From the NCBI GenBank assembly GCA_035369845.1, contig DAOOVD010000021.1, positions 1 through 38,917 on the forward strand: 38,917 nucleotides of DNA. Reading direction: 5' to 3'. This DNA comes from DAOOVD01 sp035369845. Lineage in GTDB: Bacteria; Bacillota; Desulfotomaculia; Desulfotomaculales; Pelotomaculaceae. Of the stretch, positions 1 to 9,757 are shown piece by piece (within the stretch, counting starts at the first letter, position 1; each line of letters starts with the position of its first letter). Position numbers and translations under genes: made by a program. A model generated the notes under the pieces. It was not told the DNA's origin, did not search any database, and worked only from the letters and a program-made list of their open reading frames with translations.

Positions 1-486
1 GTCTCTTTTCTCGCGCTGTACCTCCAGCAGAAAAACGTCTCCCTTCTCGCCGGGAGCCGCCTTCTTTTCCTGATGTTGTTCTCGGGCGCGGCGGGCGGGC
101 TGGCCGGCGGATACCTGTCCGATCTTTTTGGAAGAAAGATGGTGATAGCGGGATCTCTGTTACTGGCAAGTCCCCTCTTTTATCTGTTCCTCAATAGCGG
201 AGCGCCGTTGAGTTACCTTTTCCTTGCGCTGGCTGGCGCTTCGCTTCTGGGTTCCTTTTCGGTGACTGTGGTGGCGGCCCAGGAGGTGGTCAGCGGACAC
301 CATGCCGTGGCGGCAGGCCTGATGCTGGGCTTCGGCATCGGAATCGGCGGTCTCGGGGTGGGCTTGGTCGGGCTGCTGGTGGAAAAAACGGGGATAGATT
401 TCGCCATCAACTTGTTAATCTGTCTCCCCCTCATCGCCGGTCTCCTCGGCTTGACCTTGAGAAAAAGGATCGGCCGGAACGGGTAG
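1..486 (+). CDS. MFS transporter, C-terminal part (Fsr-like), cut by window edge
   Basis: The frame is open from base 1, so the gene begins before the window; only about 161 C-terminal residues are visible. They form roughly five hydrophobic helices. The loop motif GGYLSDLFGRK is the major facilitator superfamily signature between helices 8 and 9, followed by a run of Gly-rich helices. The pattern SFSVTVVAAQE and the Gly-rich GFGIGIGGLG resemble the fosmidomycin-resistance (Fsr) subfamily of drug exporters, but the substrate is not established from this fragment. It acts in the cytoplasmic membrane. It runs convergently toward sigK, and the gap of about 70 bases holds the sigK terminator. Confidence 0.8.
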   Translation, partial: VSFLALYLQQKNVSLLAGSRLLFLMLFSGAAGGLAGGYLSDLFGRKMVIAGSLLLASPLFYLFLNSGAPLSYLFLALAGASLLGSFSVTVVAAQEVVSGHHAVAAGLMLGFGIGIGGLGVGLVGLLVEKTGIDFAINLLICLPLIAGLLGLTLRKRIGRNG

Positions 487-542
487 TTTTATTTCCCTTT
501 GAACTTATTCAAAGCTTGCTAAGGCAAAACTGTTTCTGCCGT

Positions 543-574
543 AAAAGGAAGGCTGCCCTTACTGGCAGCCTTCC
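543..574 (-). terminator. Rho-independent terminator overlapping the sigK stop codon
   Basis: An 11-bp perfect inverted repeat (547-557 and 564-574) has a 6-base loop that contains the sigK stop codon (559-561). Read on the minus strand it is followed by four U (543-546). The 5' arm therefore encodes the last residues of sigma-K, so coding sequence and terminator share the same bases. Confidence 0.75.
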
Positions 575-1266
575 AGGGTGAATTCCTTTGTGAGCTTGCT
601 CAACGCCCTTTTCTCAATGCGTGACACATAGGAACGGGATATGCCGAGGCTTCTGGCGATTTCCCGCTGGGTTTTCCGGTCTCCGTTCCCGAGCCCGAAT
701 CGCAGTTCCAGCACTTTTTTTTCGCGCCTCGTCAACTGGTGGACTTTTTCCCGCAGTCGTTTTTGTTCAAATACGTTTTCCACCATTTCCGCCACCACTT
801 CCGGGTGGGTGCCGAGAATATCTATAAGGGTTATTTCATTTCCTTCCTTGTCGACCCCGATTGGATCGTAAAGCGACACTTCCGCCTTCGCCTTTTTAAG
901 GTATCTTAAATGCATCAGAATTTCATTTTCAATGCAGCGGGCGGCATAAGTGGCCAGCCTGGTCCCCTTTTTCGGGTTGTACGTGTTGATTGCCTTGATC
1001 AAGCCAATTGTTCCGATGGATATGAGGTCATCTGAATCTTCTCCCGCGCTGTCGAATTTTTTAACGATATGCGCAACGAGGCGGAGGTTTCTTTCCGTCA
1101 GTACGTTTCGCGCGTTTTCGTCGCCCTGATTCAGTAGCCGGAGGTACTTTGCCTCCTCTTCCTCCGATAGCGGATGCGGAAAAGTGTTGTTGGCGATATA
1201 CGAAACAAGCAAGAGGATGCCGTTTACCAGAGACGCAACGGTCAAAGCCCAGAGCCCCGGCAGCAT
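559..1266 (-). CDS. sigK: RNA polymerase sporulation sigma factor, pro-sigma-K
   Basis: 235-residue sigma-70 family protein that directs late mother-cell transcription during sporulation. The N-terminus is hydrophobic and then reads VSYIANNTFPHPLS, matching the pro-sequence and processing region of Bacillus subtilis pro-sigma-K. By that alignment cleavage by the SpoIVFB protease would fall before Tyr23 (inference). Region 2 is at about residues 58-115 (NLRLVAHIVKKF, DLISIGTIGLIKAI, ATYAARCIENEI). The C-terminal helix-turn-helix TQREIARSLGISRSYVSR is at about 199-216. The gene is uninterrupted: there is no skin-type prophage insertion. The ATG follows the G-rich ribosome site GGGGGGATC. It is transcribed alone, convergent with the MFS gene and divergent from cobK. 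Confidence 0.95.
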   Translation of the reverse strand: MLPGLWALTVASLVNGILLLVSYIANNTFPHPLSEEEEAKYLRLLNQGDENARNVLTERNLRLVAHIVKKFDSAGEDSDDLISIGTIGLIKAINTYNPKKGTRLATYAARCIENEILMHLRYLKKAKAEVSLYDPIGVDKEGNEITLIDILGTHPEVVAEMVENVFEQKRLREKVHQLTRREKKVLELRFGLGNGDRKTQREIARSLGISRSYVSRIEKRALSKLTKEFTLEGCQ

Positions 1267-1296
1267 TCATCAGATCCCCCCAAAATCGAGTGCATT

Positions 1297-1327
1297 TAAT
1301 AATATGAGGATGATCGGTATCTTTGTG
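1297..1327 (-). promoter_or_regulatory. candidate sigma-K/sigma-E-type promoter of sigK
   Basis: On the minus strand CACA (1327-1324) lies 17 bases before CATATTATTA (1306-1297). The -10 matches sigma-K CATANNNTA at all but one fixed position, and is also near the sigma-E form CATACAHT. In B. subtilis sigK is read by sigma-E and then sigma-K. The match is short, so this is tentative. Confidence 0.35.
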
Positions 1328-1414
1328 CACGTCCTGTCGAAAAATATTTTTGGAGGATTCCGCCGGCTGCCGGAGAAGAATTTATAGATACGACAAAATT
1401 TTCGGAGGAATGTG

Positions 1415-2218
1415 ATGATCCTGGTTTTATACGGGACGAGGGAGGCCAGGGAGCTCATCTCCGAGCTCGACTCGAGAGGCATCAAGGTGATCGCTGCGGT
1501 TCAGACGGAATACGGCAGCTTGCTGGCCGGGCAGGGGGGCAAAGTGGAGGTTCATACGCTGCAGCCGGAGGATTCCGACCTGGAAACGCTTATTTTGAAT
1601 AAAAACATATCACTGGTTATCGACGCCACTCATCCTTTTCCGGGACAGCTTTCCCTGGCTGCCGGAAGGGTCTGCCTGAAGCTCGGCATTCCCAACATCA
1701 GGTTCGAAAGGGAAGAAACAAGGCTGCCGGAAAACCCCCTGATCCACCCGGTTGACTCGTGGAGTCAAGCTGCGGTGAAGGCCGCTGAACTTGGAAGTAC
1801 GATATTTCTTACCACCGGCAGCAACAACCTGGAAGTTTTTTTGAGGGAACCGGCCGTTAAAGGCAAGCGGGTTGTTGTAAGGGTCCTGCCCGAGCAAAAG
1901 GTCATCAAGAAATGCCAGGATCTGGGCCTTTCCCCCAAAGACATAGTAGGCTTGCAAGGTCCTTTTTCAATCAAGTTCAACCGGGCCATTTTTCAGGCAT
2001 ACAGGGCTGATGTAGTGGTTTCCAGGGACAGCGGCCGGGAAAGCGGCACGGATACCAAGATTGCGGCGGCACTTGCCCTGAAAATTCCGGTGGTGTTGAT
2101 AAGAAGGGCGCCCGGCGGAGATAAGGAAGCGGTCCGCAACTTGAAACAGGTTTTGGAGATGGTTCAGTCGTTTTTAAATGCAGATCCCGGTACGGGGAAG
2201 GAGACGCTCAATGATTGA
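1415..2218 (+). CDS. cobK: precorrin-6A / cobalt-precorrin-6A reductase
   Basis: A 267-residue protein of the CobK/CbiJ family, which reduces (cobalt-)precorrin-6A with NAD(P)H in the corrin ring pathway to cobalamin. The N-terminus MILVLYGTREARELISELDSRG is the family's nucleotide-binding start. Typical later segments are VIDATHPFPGQLS, FLTTGSNNLEVF, VGLQGPFS and SRDSGRESGTDTKIAAA. The ATG at 1415 is preferred because GGAGGA (1404-1409) lies 5 bases before it; the GTG at 1412 would be only 2 bases away. No other cobalamin genes are in view, so this is a detached pathway gene. Its end overlaps mobA by 8 bases, so the two are probably co-transcribed. Confidence 0.88.
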   Translation: MILVLYGTREARELISELDSRGIKVIAAVQTEYGSLLAGQGGKVEVHTLQPEDSDLETLILNKNISLVIDATHPFPGQLSLAAGRVCLKLGIPNIRFEREETRLPENPLIHPVDSWSQAAVKAAELGSTIFLTTGSNNLEVFLREPAVKGKRVVVRVLPEQKVIKKCQDLGLSPKDIVGLQGPFSIKFNRAIFQAYRADVVVSRDSGRESGTDTKIAAALALKIPVVLIRRAPGGDKEAVRNLKQVLEMVQSFLNADPGTGKETLND

Positions 2219-2828
2219 TGCCACCGGGTTGATCCTCGCGGGCGGCAAAAGCAGGCGGATGGGTATTGACAAGGCTTTTTTGCGGGTGGGCGGGGATACC
2301 ATGATAAAAAGCATCGCCGCGGGGCTTGGTAAAGTATTTTCAGAGGTGATGATTTGCGGTGGAAGCGAGGACACTGGAAGAAGGCTGGGTTTAACGGTCG
2401 TTTCCGACATAATTGAAGGCGGGGGGCCGCTTGGCGGCATTCACGCCGGACTCGTCCGGGCAAGGCACCAAAAATGTTTTGTTACAGCCTGCGATATGCC
2501 CTTTATCAGCCCCGAACTCGCCGGATATATGGTAGAACAGGCGGACGGCTATGATATCGCCGTGCCCCGCCATGGGGATTACCTGCAGCCGTTGTTCGCA
2601 GTTTACGGCAAAAGGTGCATACCTTTTATTGAAGAGGCTTTGAGGGCGTCAAGGTATAAAATTGTTGATTTTTACTCGAAAGTGCGGGTAAATTATGTTA
2701 GCGAAGAAATTTTAAAGAGATTTGTGGACATCGAGATTGCTTTTTTTAACGTGAACACCCCCTCGGACCTGAAAAAGGCAAGGTCCATGACGTGGAAAAA
2801 AGGAAAGACGGGAGAGGAAACTTGCTGA
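2211..2828 (+). CDS. mobA: molybdenum cofactor guanylyltransferase MobA
   Basis: About 205 residues. MobA attaches GMP to molybdopterin to form the MGD cofactor of molybdenum and tungsten enzymes. The nucleotidyltransferase signature LILAGGKSRRMGIDKAFL stands at the N-terminus, followed by GGPLGGIHAGL and the metal-binding CDMPF segment, all in the family order. The ATG at 2211 follows AAGGAGA (2198-2204) and overlaps the cobK stop; an open frame back to 2178 lacks a better site. No other molybdopterin genes are nearby. Its stop overlaps the start of the yqeG-like gene by a few bases, indicating one transcript. Confidence 0.9.
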   Translation: MIDATGLILAGGKSRRMGIDKAFLRVGGDTMIKSIAAGLGKVFSEVMICGGSEDTGRRLGLTVVSDIIEGGGPLGGIHAGLVRARHQKCFVTACDMPFISPELAGYMVEQADGYDIAVPRHGDYLQPLFAVYGKRCIPFIEEALRASRYKIVDFYSKVRVNYVSEEILKRFVDIEIAFFNVNTPSDLKKARSMTWKKGKTGEETC

Positions 2829-3346
2829 AGATTTTTTATCCCAGAATGTATATTTCGTCAATATTTGACATCAAACCGGGCTTTTTGAGAGACAAGGGCA
2901 TCAGAGGCGTTATTCTTGATCTTGACAATACCATCATTCGCAGGGACTCGGAAGAGTTCTCTCCCGAGGTTCTGGAATGGCTGTCTTTGATGCGCGGGCG
3001 GGGTTTCATGCTGGGTATAGTGTCAAACAACTCACGCCGGAGGGTCGGCGCCATTGCAAATACGCTGGGGATTCCGGCGGTTCACCGGGCGGTCAAACCC
3101 TGGAGGAAGCCGTTCCGCCAGGCGCTGAACATGATGGGAACCGCCCCGGAAGAAACCGCTCTGATTGGAGACCAGATATTTACCGATATATTCGGCGGCA
3201 ATCTTGCCGGCCTCTATACCATTCTTGTTGCGCCGATGAAGGGGAGGGAGTTCATCGGAACAAGAATGATCAGCCGCCCTCTCGAGAAGTTCATTTTGGC
3301 GCGCTTGAAAAACCGTCCGGAGGTTTGCCATGGCAAGTGGGATTAG
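2822..3346 (+). CDS. YqeG family HAD IIIA-type phosphatase
   Basis: About 174 residues, cytosolic, HAD superfamily. Motif I is LDLDNTIIRRD with the nucleophile Asp, motif II is SNN in GIVSNNSRR, then a conserved Lys-containing AVKPWRKPF, and motif III/IV is ALIGDQIFTDIFGGN. The FYPRMYISSIFDI N-terminus is typical of YqeG, which in Bacillus sits just before yqeH and aroE; here it sits directly before aroE. The substrate is not established. The TTG at 2822 is chosen because GGAGAGG (2811-2817) precedes it by 4 bases and the family normally starts at this point; an upstream ATG at 2792 would add ten unconserved residues. It overlaps mobA and aroE. Confidence 0.85.
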   Translation: MLKIFYPRMYISSIFDIKPGFLRDKGIRGVILDLDNTIIRRDSEEFSPEVLEWLSLMRGRGFMLGIVSNNSRRRVGAIANTLGIPAVHRAVKPWRKPFRQALNMMGTAPEETALIGDQIFTDIFGGNLAGLYTILVAPMKGREFIGTRMISRPLEKFILARLKNRPEVCHGKWD

Positions 3347-4223
3347 CGGGAAAACCAAAGTGTGCGGCATCATCGGCTACCCGGTGGAGCACTCTTTTTC
3401 CCCGGCCATGCACAACGCCGCCTTCCGGGCGCTGGGCCTGGATTACGTTTACATTCCCTTTCCGGTGAAGCCCTGCGATTTGGGGACTGCGACCGAAGCG
3501 GTAAGGGTTTTCGGGCTGGTTGGCGTGAACGTGACCATACCCCACAAGGAAGCCGTAATCCCGTTCCTGGACGAACTGAGCGAAGAGGCCGGTATACTGG
3601 GAGCGGTAAATACCGTGGTGAACCGGCGCGGCAGGCTGCTGGGGTGCAATACCGACGGCCGGGGCTTCATCCGTTCGCTCAGGGAGAATGCGGGTTTCGA
3701 CCCGGCCGGGAAGAAAGCCCTGGTTTTGGGGGCGGGCGGCGCGGCCCGGGCGGTCGCCGTGCAACTGGCTCTCTCCGGAGTGAGCAGGATTGTTTTGACA
3801 AACCGTTCGAAGAAACGTGCTGAAGATCTGGCCCGCCTGGTTTCCGGCAGGACCGGCGTCTTTGCGGAAGTGGCTCCCTGGCCAGCCGGTGAGGGCAGTA
3901 TTTTGCCGCCTGAGATAGTGAGGGATATCGATCTGATAGTGCAGACCACCTCGCTCGGCATGTATCCAGGCAGCAGCGAGACCGTGCCCTTTCCCTTTAC
4001 CGCGCTGAGGCCGGGGCAACTGGTGTGCGATCTGGTTTACAATCCCGCGGAGACGCTATTTCTGAGGAAATCACGCCTCGCCGGCGCTCAAACTGTTGAC
4101 GGACTTGGCATGCTTCTGTACCAGGGCGCCCTTTCATTCGAACTGTGGACGGCATTAGCGGCGCCTTTGGAAGTGATGAAAGAGGTTTTGTACAATACAA
4201 TTGCCGGAGGGAAAAAATGCTAA
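3330..4223 (+). CDS. aroE: shikimate dehydrogenase
   Basis: 297 residues. Reduces 3-dehydroshikimate to shikimate with NADPH in aromatic amino acid synthesis. The substrate-binding motif HSFSPAMHN lies near residue 22, the catalytic Lys is in TIPHKEA (about 73) and the Asp in NTDGRGF (about 110). The NADP-binding Gly-rich turn VLGAGGAARAV and the basic pocket NRSKKRAEDLA indicate NADPH preference. The C-terminal DGLGMLLYQGALSFELW is also conserved. The ATG at 3330 follows GGAGG (3319-3323) and overlaps the yqeG-like stop by 17 bases. The stop overlaps the aroC start, so translation of the two is probably coupled. Confidence 0.95.
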   Translation: MASGISGKTKVCGIIGYPVEHSFSPAMHNAAFRALGLDYVYIPFPVKPCDLGTATEAVRVFGLVGVNVTIPHKEAVIPFLDELSEEAGILGAVNTVVNRRGRLLGCNTDGRGFIRSLRENAGFDPAGKKALVLGAGGAARAVAVQLALSGVSRIVLTNRSKKRAEDLARLVSGRTGVFAEVAPWPAGEGSILPPEIVRDIDLIVQTTSLGMYPGSSETVPFPFTALRPGQLVCDLVYNPAETLFLRKSRLAGAQTVDGLGMLLYQGALSFELWTALAAPLEVMKEVLYNTIAGGKKC

Positions 4224-5377
4224 GGTATCTTACCGCGGGAGAATCGCACGGTCCGGCTTTGACGGCCATCGTGGAAGGCGTTCCGTCCGGCCTGCCCTTG
4301 ACCGCCGGTTATATCGACCGGCAGCTTGCGCGGCGCCAGGGGGGCTATGGCCGCGGCGCCAGGATGAAGATAGAGAAGGACAGGGTAAGATTCATGTCCG
4401 GGGTGCGTGGCGGCCTGACTCTCGGCAGCCCGATAGCGCTGGTTGTAGAAAACAGGGACTGGCCGAACTGGTCGGAAATAATGTCCCCCGAGCCGGGCGC
4501 GAGGACGGACCTTAGGGTGGTCACCAAGCCCCGGCCGGGGCACGCGGATCTAGCCGGGGCGATAAAATACCGCCACAGGGATGTCCGCAACGTGCTGGAG
4601 AGGTCCAGCGCCAGGGAGACGGCGGCCAGAGTGGCGGCGGGGAGTGTGGCCAGAAGACTTTTGGAGGAACTGGGAATCAGGATTGTCGGCCACGTGGTCT
4701 CGGTGGGAGACGTGCAGTCGGCTGCGGCCGTTTTTGCCCTTGAGGAGCTTGAAGAAAGACTGGCCGGGTCTAGACTGTACTGTGCCGACCCCGAAGCCGA
4801 AAAGGCGATGGTCGAGAGAATAGATAACGCCAGGGAATCCGGGGACACCCTCGGCGGGGTTTTCGAGATAAGGGCATACGGCGTACCCCCCGGGCTGGGC
4901 AGTTACGTTCACTGGGACTGCAGGCTCGACTCGCGGTTCGCCGCCGCGTTGATGAGCATTCAGGCAGTCAAGGGGGTCGAGGTGGGCGAGGGGTTTACAT
5001 GCGCCCGGCAGACGGGCTCCGAGGCGCAGGACGAGATCATGTTTGACGGAACAAGGGGTTTTTACCGGAACACCAACAGGGCGGGCGGCATCGAAGGGGG
5101 GGTTACGAACGGGGAAGTTCTGGTGCTAAGGGCCGCTATGAAGCCGATACCTACCCTCGCCCGTCCGTTGAAGAGCGTTGATCTGGCGACAAAAGAACTC
5201 TGCGAGGCTTCGGTGGAACGTTCCGATGTGTGCGCCGTTCCGGCCGCCTCTGTAATCGGCGAGGCGGTGGTGGCCTGGGAACTGGCAAGAGCCTGCCTGG
5301 AAAAATTCGGCGGCGACAGCATGGATGAATTGAAGGGCAACTGGGACTGCTACCTCTCGTATGTAAGGAAGGTGTAG
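4217..5377 (+). CDS. aroC: chorismate synthase
   Basis: 386 residues. Makes chorismate from EPSP, the last common step to aromatic amino acids, using reduced FMN. All signature blocks are present: GESHGPALTAIVEGVPSG at the N-terminus, RRQGGYGRGARM, the ERSSARETAARVAAG block, and a late DVCAVPAASVIGEAVVAWELA. The ATG at 4217 follows GGAGGG and overlaps the aroE stop (4221-4223). Length is normal for the bacterial monofunctional class, and no flavin-reductase domain is attached. Confidence 0.95.
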   Translation: MLRYLTAGESHGPALTAIVEGVPSGLPLTAGYIDRQLARRQGGYGRGARMKIEKDRVRFMSGVRGGLTLGSPIALVVENRDWPNWSEIMSPEPGARTDLRVVTKPRPGHADLAGAIKYRHRDVRNVLERSSARETAARVAAGSVARRLLEELGIRIVGHVVSVGDVQSAAAVFALEELEERLAGSRLYCADPEAEKAMVERIDNARESGDTLGGVFEIRAYGVPPGLGSYVHWDCRLDSRFAAALMSIQAVKGVEVGEGFTCARQTGSEAQDEIMFDGTRGFYRNTNRAGGIEGGVTNGEVLVLRAAMKPIPTLARPLKSVDLATKELCEASVERSDVCAVPAASVIGEAVVAWELARACLEKFGGDSMDELKGNWDCYLSYVRKV

Positions 5378-5381
5378 GCCT

Positions 5382-5915
5382 TTGAAAAACATCGTCTTGA
5401 TCGGTTTCATGGGGACCGGGAAAACCGCCGTCGGACGCAGGCTGGCCGCCCGGCTGAACCGCGAGTTTGTCGACACTGACGCCGAGATTGAGAGAATTAC
5501 CGGTAAAACCGTGGCCCAGATATTTGAAAAGGACGGTCCCGTCAGGTTCCGTTCGGAGGAGGCCCTGCTTGTCAAGAAACTCTGCAGCAAAAAAGGGATG
5601 GTTATTTCCACGGGAGGGGGTATGGTTCTAAACCACGAGAATGTCGAACTGCTCGGAAAAAGCGGGGTTTTGATCGCTCTCAAGGCGGAACCCGATGTGA
5701 TTTGCCGCCGCTTGAAGAACAAAAGGAACCGTCCCCTGCTCTTGAAGGGCGATTTGAAAGAAAATGTTTTAAAACTGCTGGAACAGCGGAGAGGCATTTA
5801 CGATGTCGCCGAATATACCGTCGATACGAGCGAACTGAACCAGGAAGCCGTGGTAGATCTGATAATTGATTTTCTTTCTGAAAGGAACCTTGTTGATGGA
5901 AACAGTCCGGGTTGA
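5382..5915 (+). CDS. aroK: shikimate kinase
   Basis: 177 residues, a small P-loop kinase making shikimate 3-phosphate from ATP and shikimate. The Walker A motif GFMGTGKTAVGRRLA is at residues 7-21. DTDAEIE supplies the Mg/shikimate Asp, followed by FEKDGPVRFRSEE and STGGGMV, and the lid region has RNRPLL. The TTG start at 5382 lies 7 bases after AAGGAAGGTG and agrees with the family N-terminus. The last 20 bases overlap aroB. It is part of the aroE-C-K-B cluster. Confidence 0.94.
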   Translation: MKNIVLIGFMGTGKTAVGRRLAARLNREFVDTDAEIERITGKTVAQIFEKDGPVRFRSEEALLVKKLCSKKGMVISTGGGMVLNHENVELLGKSGVLIALKAEPDVICRRLKNKRNRPLLLKGDLKENVLKLLEQRRGIYDVAEYTVDTSELNQEAVVDLIIDFLSERNLVDGNSPG

Positions 5916-6981
5916 TTTGGGCATGCGAAGCTATGACATAAAAATAGGCGCCAATATTTTACCCATGCTGGGTATGCACCTCGACCGGCTTGAAACCGGC
6001 AGAAAAATTCTTCTGGTGACTAATCCCACCGTGCGCCGTCTTTTCTGCAGCCGTATCATACCCGGTCTGAAGGAGAAAAAGTATGAAATGATAATCGGTG
6101 AGATAGGGGACGGAGAAGAGCACAAAATACTGTCCACTGCTGAAAAGCTCTACGACCTGGCTTTCGAGAACGGGCTGGACCGCCGCTGTCCGGTGGTGGC
6201 CCTGGGCGGCGGCGTGATCGGTGACGTGGCCGGATTTGTGGCGGCCACGTTCTTGCGTGGGGTGCCCTTCATCCAGGTGCCCACCACCCTGCTGGCGCAG
6301 GTGGACAGCAGCGTGGGGGGCAAGGTAGCCGTAAATCATCCGGGCGGCAAAAACATAATCGGTTCTTTCTACCAGCCCCGGCTGGTTCTCACCGACATAG
6401 AAACCCTGTCGACGCTTCCGGAACGCGAAATAAAATCGGGTCTGGCAGAAATAATCAAGTACGGCGTCATCTGGAGCAGGCAGTTTTTTGAATGGCTGGA
6501 AGATAATATCGGAAAGCTGCTTGAACGGGACAGCGGGGCATTGATCACGGCTGTATACGAATCGTGCCGGATCAAGGCCAAAGTGGTGGAGACGGATGAA
6601 ACGGAACGGGGCCTTCGCGCCGTTTTAAACTTCGGCCACACCTTCGGACACGCTGTTGAGGTTTTGACTGGATACGGAACCTGCACCCACGGTGAGGCGG
6701 TAGGCCTGGGCATGGCTGTAGCCGCGCGGTTTGCGGAGGGTGTCGGCCTGCTCGGCGCGCCGGAATGCGAGAGGATTGTCAAAATCATCGGCAGGGCCGG
6801 ACTGCCGGTTAAGCTTCCGGAAAACCTCCAGCCGGAAGATCTGCTCAAGTGTTTTTACCGGGACAAGAAATCAAAGGAAGGAAGACTGACTTTTATTCTC
6901 CCAAGGAGAATCGGTATGGTAATCGAGATGAATGTGGAGGAGGAAGGGCTGTTAAAATTCCTCAAAAGTTCCAAAGCTTGA
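5896..6981 (+). CDS. aroB: 3-dehydroquinate synthase
   Basis: 361 residues. Converts DAHP to 3-dehydroquinate with NAD and a divalent metal. Conserved blocks are GDGEEHK, the NAD-binding GGGVIGDVAGFVAATFLRG, PTTLLAQVDSSVGGKVAVN and GGKNIIGSFYQP. The metal-binding segments GHTFGHAVE and HGEAVGLGM follow. The ATG at 5896 follows AAAGGAA; two TTG codons immediately upstream are less likely. The gene overlaps aroK and ends 49 bases before pilB, with a short GATCCC/GGGATC inverted repeat (6981-7007) that lacks a U-tract. The pathway enzyme for the next step, aroQ, is about 12 kb downstream. Confidence 0.95.
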   Translation: METVRVDLGMRSYDIKIGANILPMLGMHLDRLETGRKILLVTNPTVRRLFCSRIIPGLKEKKYEMIIGEIGDGEEHKILSTAEKLYDLAFENGLDRRCPVVALGGGVIGDVAGFVAATFLRGVPFIQVPTTLLAQVDSSVGGKVAVNHPGGKNIIGSFYQPRLVLTDIETLSTLPEREIKSGLAEIIKYGVIWSRQFFEWLEDNIGKLLERDSGALITAVYESCRIKAKVVETDETERGLRAVLNFGHTFGHAVEVLTGYGTCTHGEAVGLGMAVAARFAEGVGLLGAPECERIVKIIGRAGLPVKLPENLQPEDLLKCFYRDKKSKEGRLTFILPRRIGMVIEMNVEEEGLLKFLKSSKA

Positions 6982-7030
6982 TCCCGAGGGTTGCCCCGCA
7001 GGGATCTTAACCGCGTGAGGGAGACTTGTC

Positions 7031-8332
<1,302 letters not shown>

Positions 8333-8344
8333 AGCGCCAGCAGG

Positions 8345-8373
8345 CCGGCAATTGATCCGATTGCCGGTTTTTT
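8345..8373 (+). terminator. Rho-independent terminator after pilB
   Basis: Perfect 8-bp stem (8345-8352 with 8360-8367), 7-base loop, then six T. It lies 12 bases after the pilB stop and would separate pilB from pilC transcriptionally. Confidence 0.85.
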
Positions 8374-8422
8374 GGTACCGCAGTTATAATTTGTATTATT
8401 ATGGTATTTTATGTCGATCATG

Positions 8423-8451
8423 TTTACAAATAGCATAAATTGTTGTATTTT
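8423..8451 (+). promoter_or_regulatory. possible sigma-A promoter for pilC and downstream genes
   Basis: TTTACA (8423-8428) and TATTTT (8446-8451) are 17 bases apart in an AT-rich stretch between the pilB terminator and pilC. The match is moderate. Its position after a terminator supports the need for a promoter here. Confidence 0.35.
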
Positions 8452-8525
8452 AACTTAAAAGTCATATTTATGTTGTAATAAGGGGATCAAAGGCGGGCTG
8501 GGAGCCCGGCGGGTGTGAAACAGTT

Positions 8526-9737
8526 ATGGCGGACATCTTCTGCTACAGGGCCAGGGATTATACGGGCAGGGCGGTAACCGGGGAAATCGAAGCCGAAAGC
8601 CGGTCGGACGCCGCTGTTGCTTTACGGGAGAAAAACTATGTAATTGTCGATATTTCGGAAAAAACCGGCAGGTCTAAAAAGACCGTCCCCTTTTTTGCCG
8701 CCGGGGTGGGTGCGAAGGATCTGTCGGTTTACTGCCGTCAATTTGCCACTATGACTGAGACCGGGGTGCCACTTGTCGACTGTCTGTCCATACTCGGCAG
8801 ACAGACTGAAAACAGGCGGCTAAAGGCAGCCAGCGGGGCGATAATCAAGGATTTGCACAGGGGCTGCACCCTGGCTGAATCGCTGCAAAAGCACACCGGT
8901 GTTTTCCCGGCCGCCTTCGTCAAAATGGTGGAGGCGGGGGAAAGCGGCGGCATGCTGGAGCAGGTGTTTGAATGGCTGTCCGAACAGTACGAGAAAGAGT
9001 TTGCATTTCGCGAAAAAATTAAAGCCGCCGCTGCTTATCCGGCTTTTGTCCTGAGTGTTACTTTCGCGGTGGCGGTAATTTTTCTGGTGGCCGTAGTACC
9101 CGGCTTTTTCACAGTATTTCAGGATTTGAAAGTGACAGTGCCCTTTTATACCCGCGTTGTTTTTTTCGTGAGCGGCTTTGCGAGTAAATACTGGCACTTG
9201 TTGCTGCTTTTGCCGCTGGTGTCTTTTTTTCTCCTTGTTCAGTTCAAACAGGTGATCTTCAAACAGGCCGGTATCGATCAAATTGTTTTTAAAATGCCCG
9301 TTGCCGGCGGTTTGATGAAAAAAATCGTCATAGCACAGTTTTTACGCACTTTTTGCACGTTGCTGCGCGGGGGAATACCGGTGCTTGGCGCTCTGGAAGT
9401 GGCTAAAAAGTCTTCTTCGAGTTCCGTGATCGTAAAAGTTCTGGACGATGCCCAAAACGGGATAAGAGAAGGACAAGGTTTGTCCGGGCAACTGGAAAAG
9501 AGCGGTTTTTTCCCGCCCCTGGTCACCGGCATGATTGCAGTAGGTGAACAAACCGGGGCTATGGACAGGCTGCTCGAAAAAGTTGCCCTTTATTACGAGA
9601 AAGAGGTGGAGTACGCGGCCTCAAGCCTGTCTTCGGTCCTGGAACCGCTCCTCGTACTTGGAGCCGGGATTGTGGTCGGGTTTGTGGTAATTTCCATAAT
9701 GGTGCCCATGTTTAATATGGTTTCGTCAATCAGATAG
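8526..9737 (+). CDS. pilC: type IV pilus inner-membrane platform protein (PilC/GspF family)
   Basis: 403 residues. Polytopic platform that couples the assembly ATPase to pilin insertion. Two T2SSF repeats are visible. The first begins LSVYCRQFATMTETGVPL and has MVEAGESGGMLEQVFEWL; the second begins IAQFLRTFCTLLRGGIPV and has MIAVGEQTGAMDRLLEKV. Each is followed by hydrophobic helices (about 175-200, 215-235, 375-395). The ATG at 8526 has only a weak ribosome site (GCGGGTGTG). It is preceded by a terminator and a possible promoter rather than by pilT, which is often the neighbour in such loci. Confidence 0.92.
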   Translation: MADIFCYRARDYTGRAVTGEIEAESRSDAAVALREKNYVIVDISEKTGRSKKTVPFFAAGVGAKDLSVYCRQFATMTETGVPLVDCLSILGRQTENRRLKAASGAIIKDLHRGCTLAESLQKHTGVFPAAFVKMVEAGESGGMLEQVFEWLSEQYEKEFAFREKIKAAAAYPAFVLSVTFAVAVIFLVAVVPGFFTVFQDLKVTVPFYTRVVFFVSGFASKYWHLLLLLPLVSFFLLVQFKQVIFKQAGIDQIVFKMPVAGGLMKKIVIAQFLRTFCTLLRGGIPVLGALEVAKKSSSSSVIVKVLDDAQNGIREGQGLSGQLEKSGFFPPLVTGMIAVGEQTGAMDRLLEKVALYYEKEVEYAASSLSSVLEPLLVLGAGIVVGFVVISIMVPMFNMVSSIR

Positions 9738-9757
9738 CGGCGTTACAGGAGGGTTTG

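Noticed and set aside
559..1266. Skin-type prophage interruption of sigK
   Set aside because: The reading frame is continuous over all sigma regions.
6981..7007. Terminator between aroB and pilB
   Set aside because: GATCCC/GGGATC is only a 6-bp stem and lacks a T-run, so read-through from the aro genes into pilB remains possible.
8333..8525. Possible c-di-GMP riboswitch upstream of pilC
   Set aside because: A G-rich stretch (8480-8515) looked suggestive but the conserved GCAAA/GGGAC elements are missing and no enclosing stem is found.
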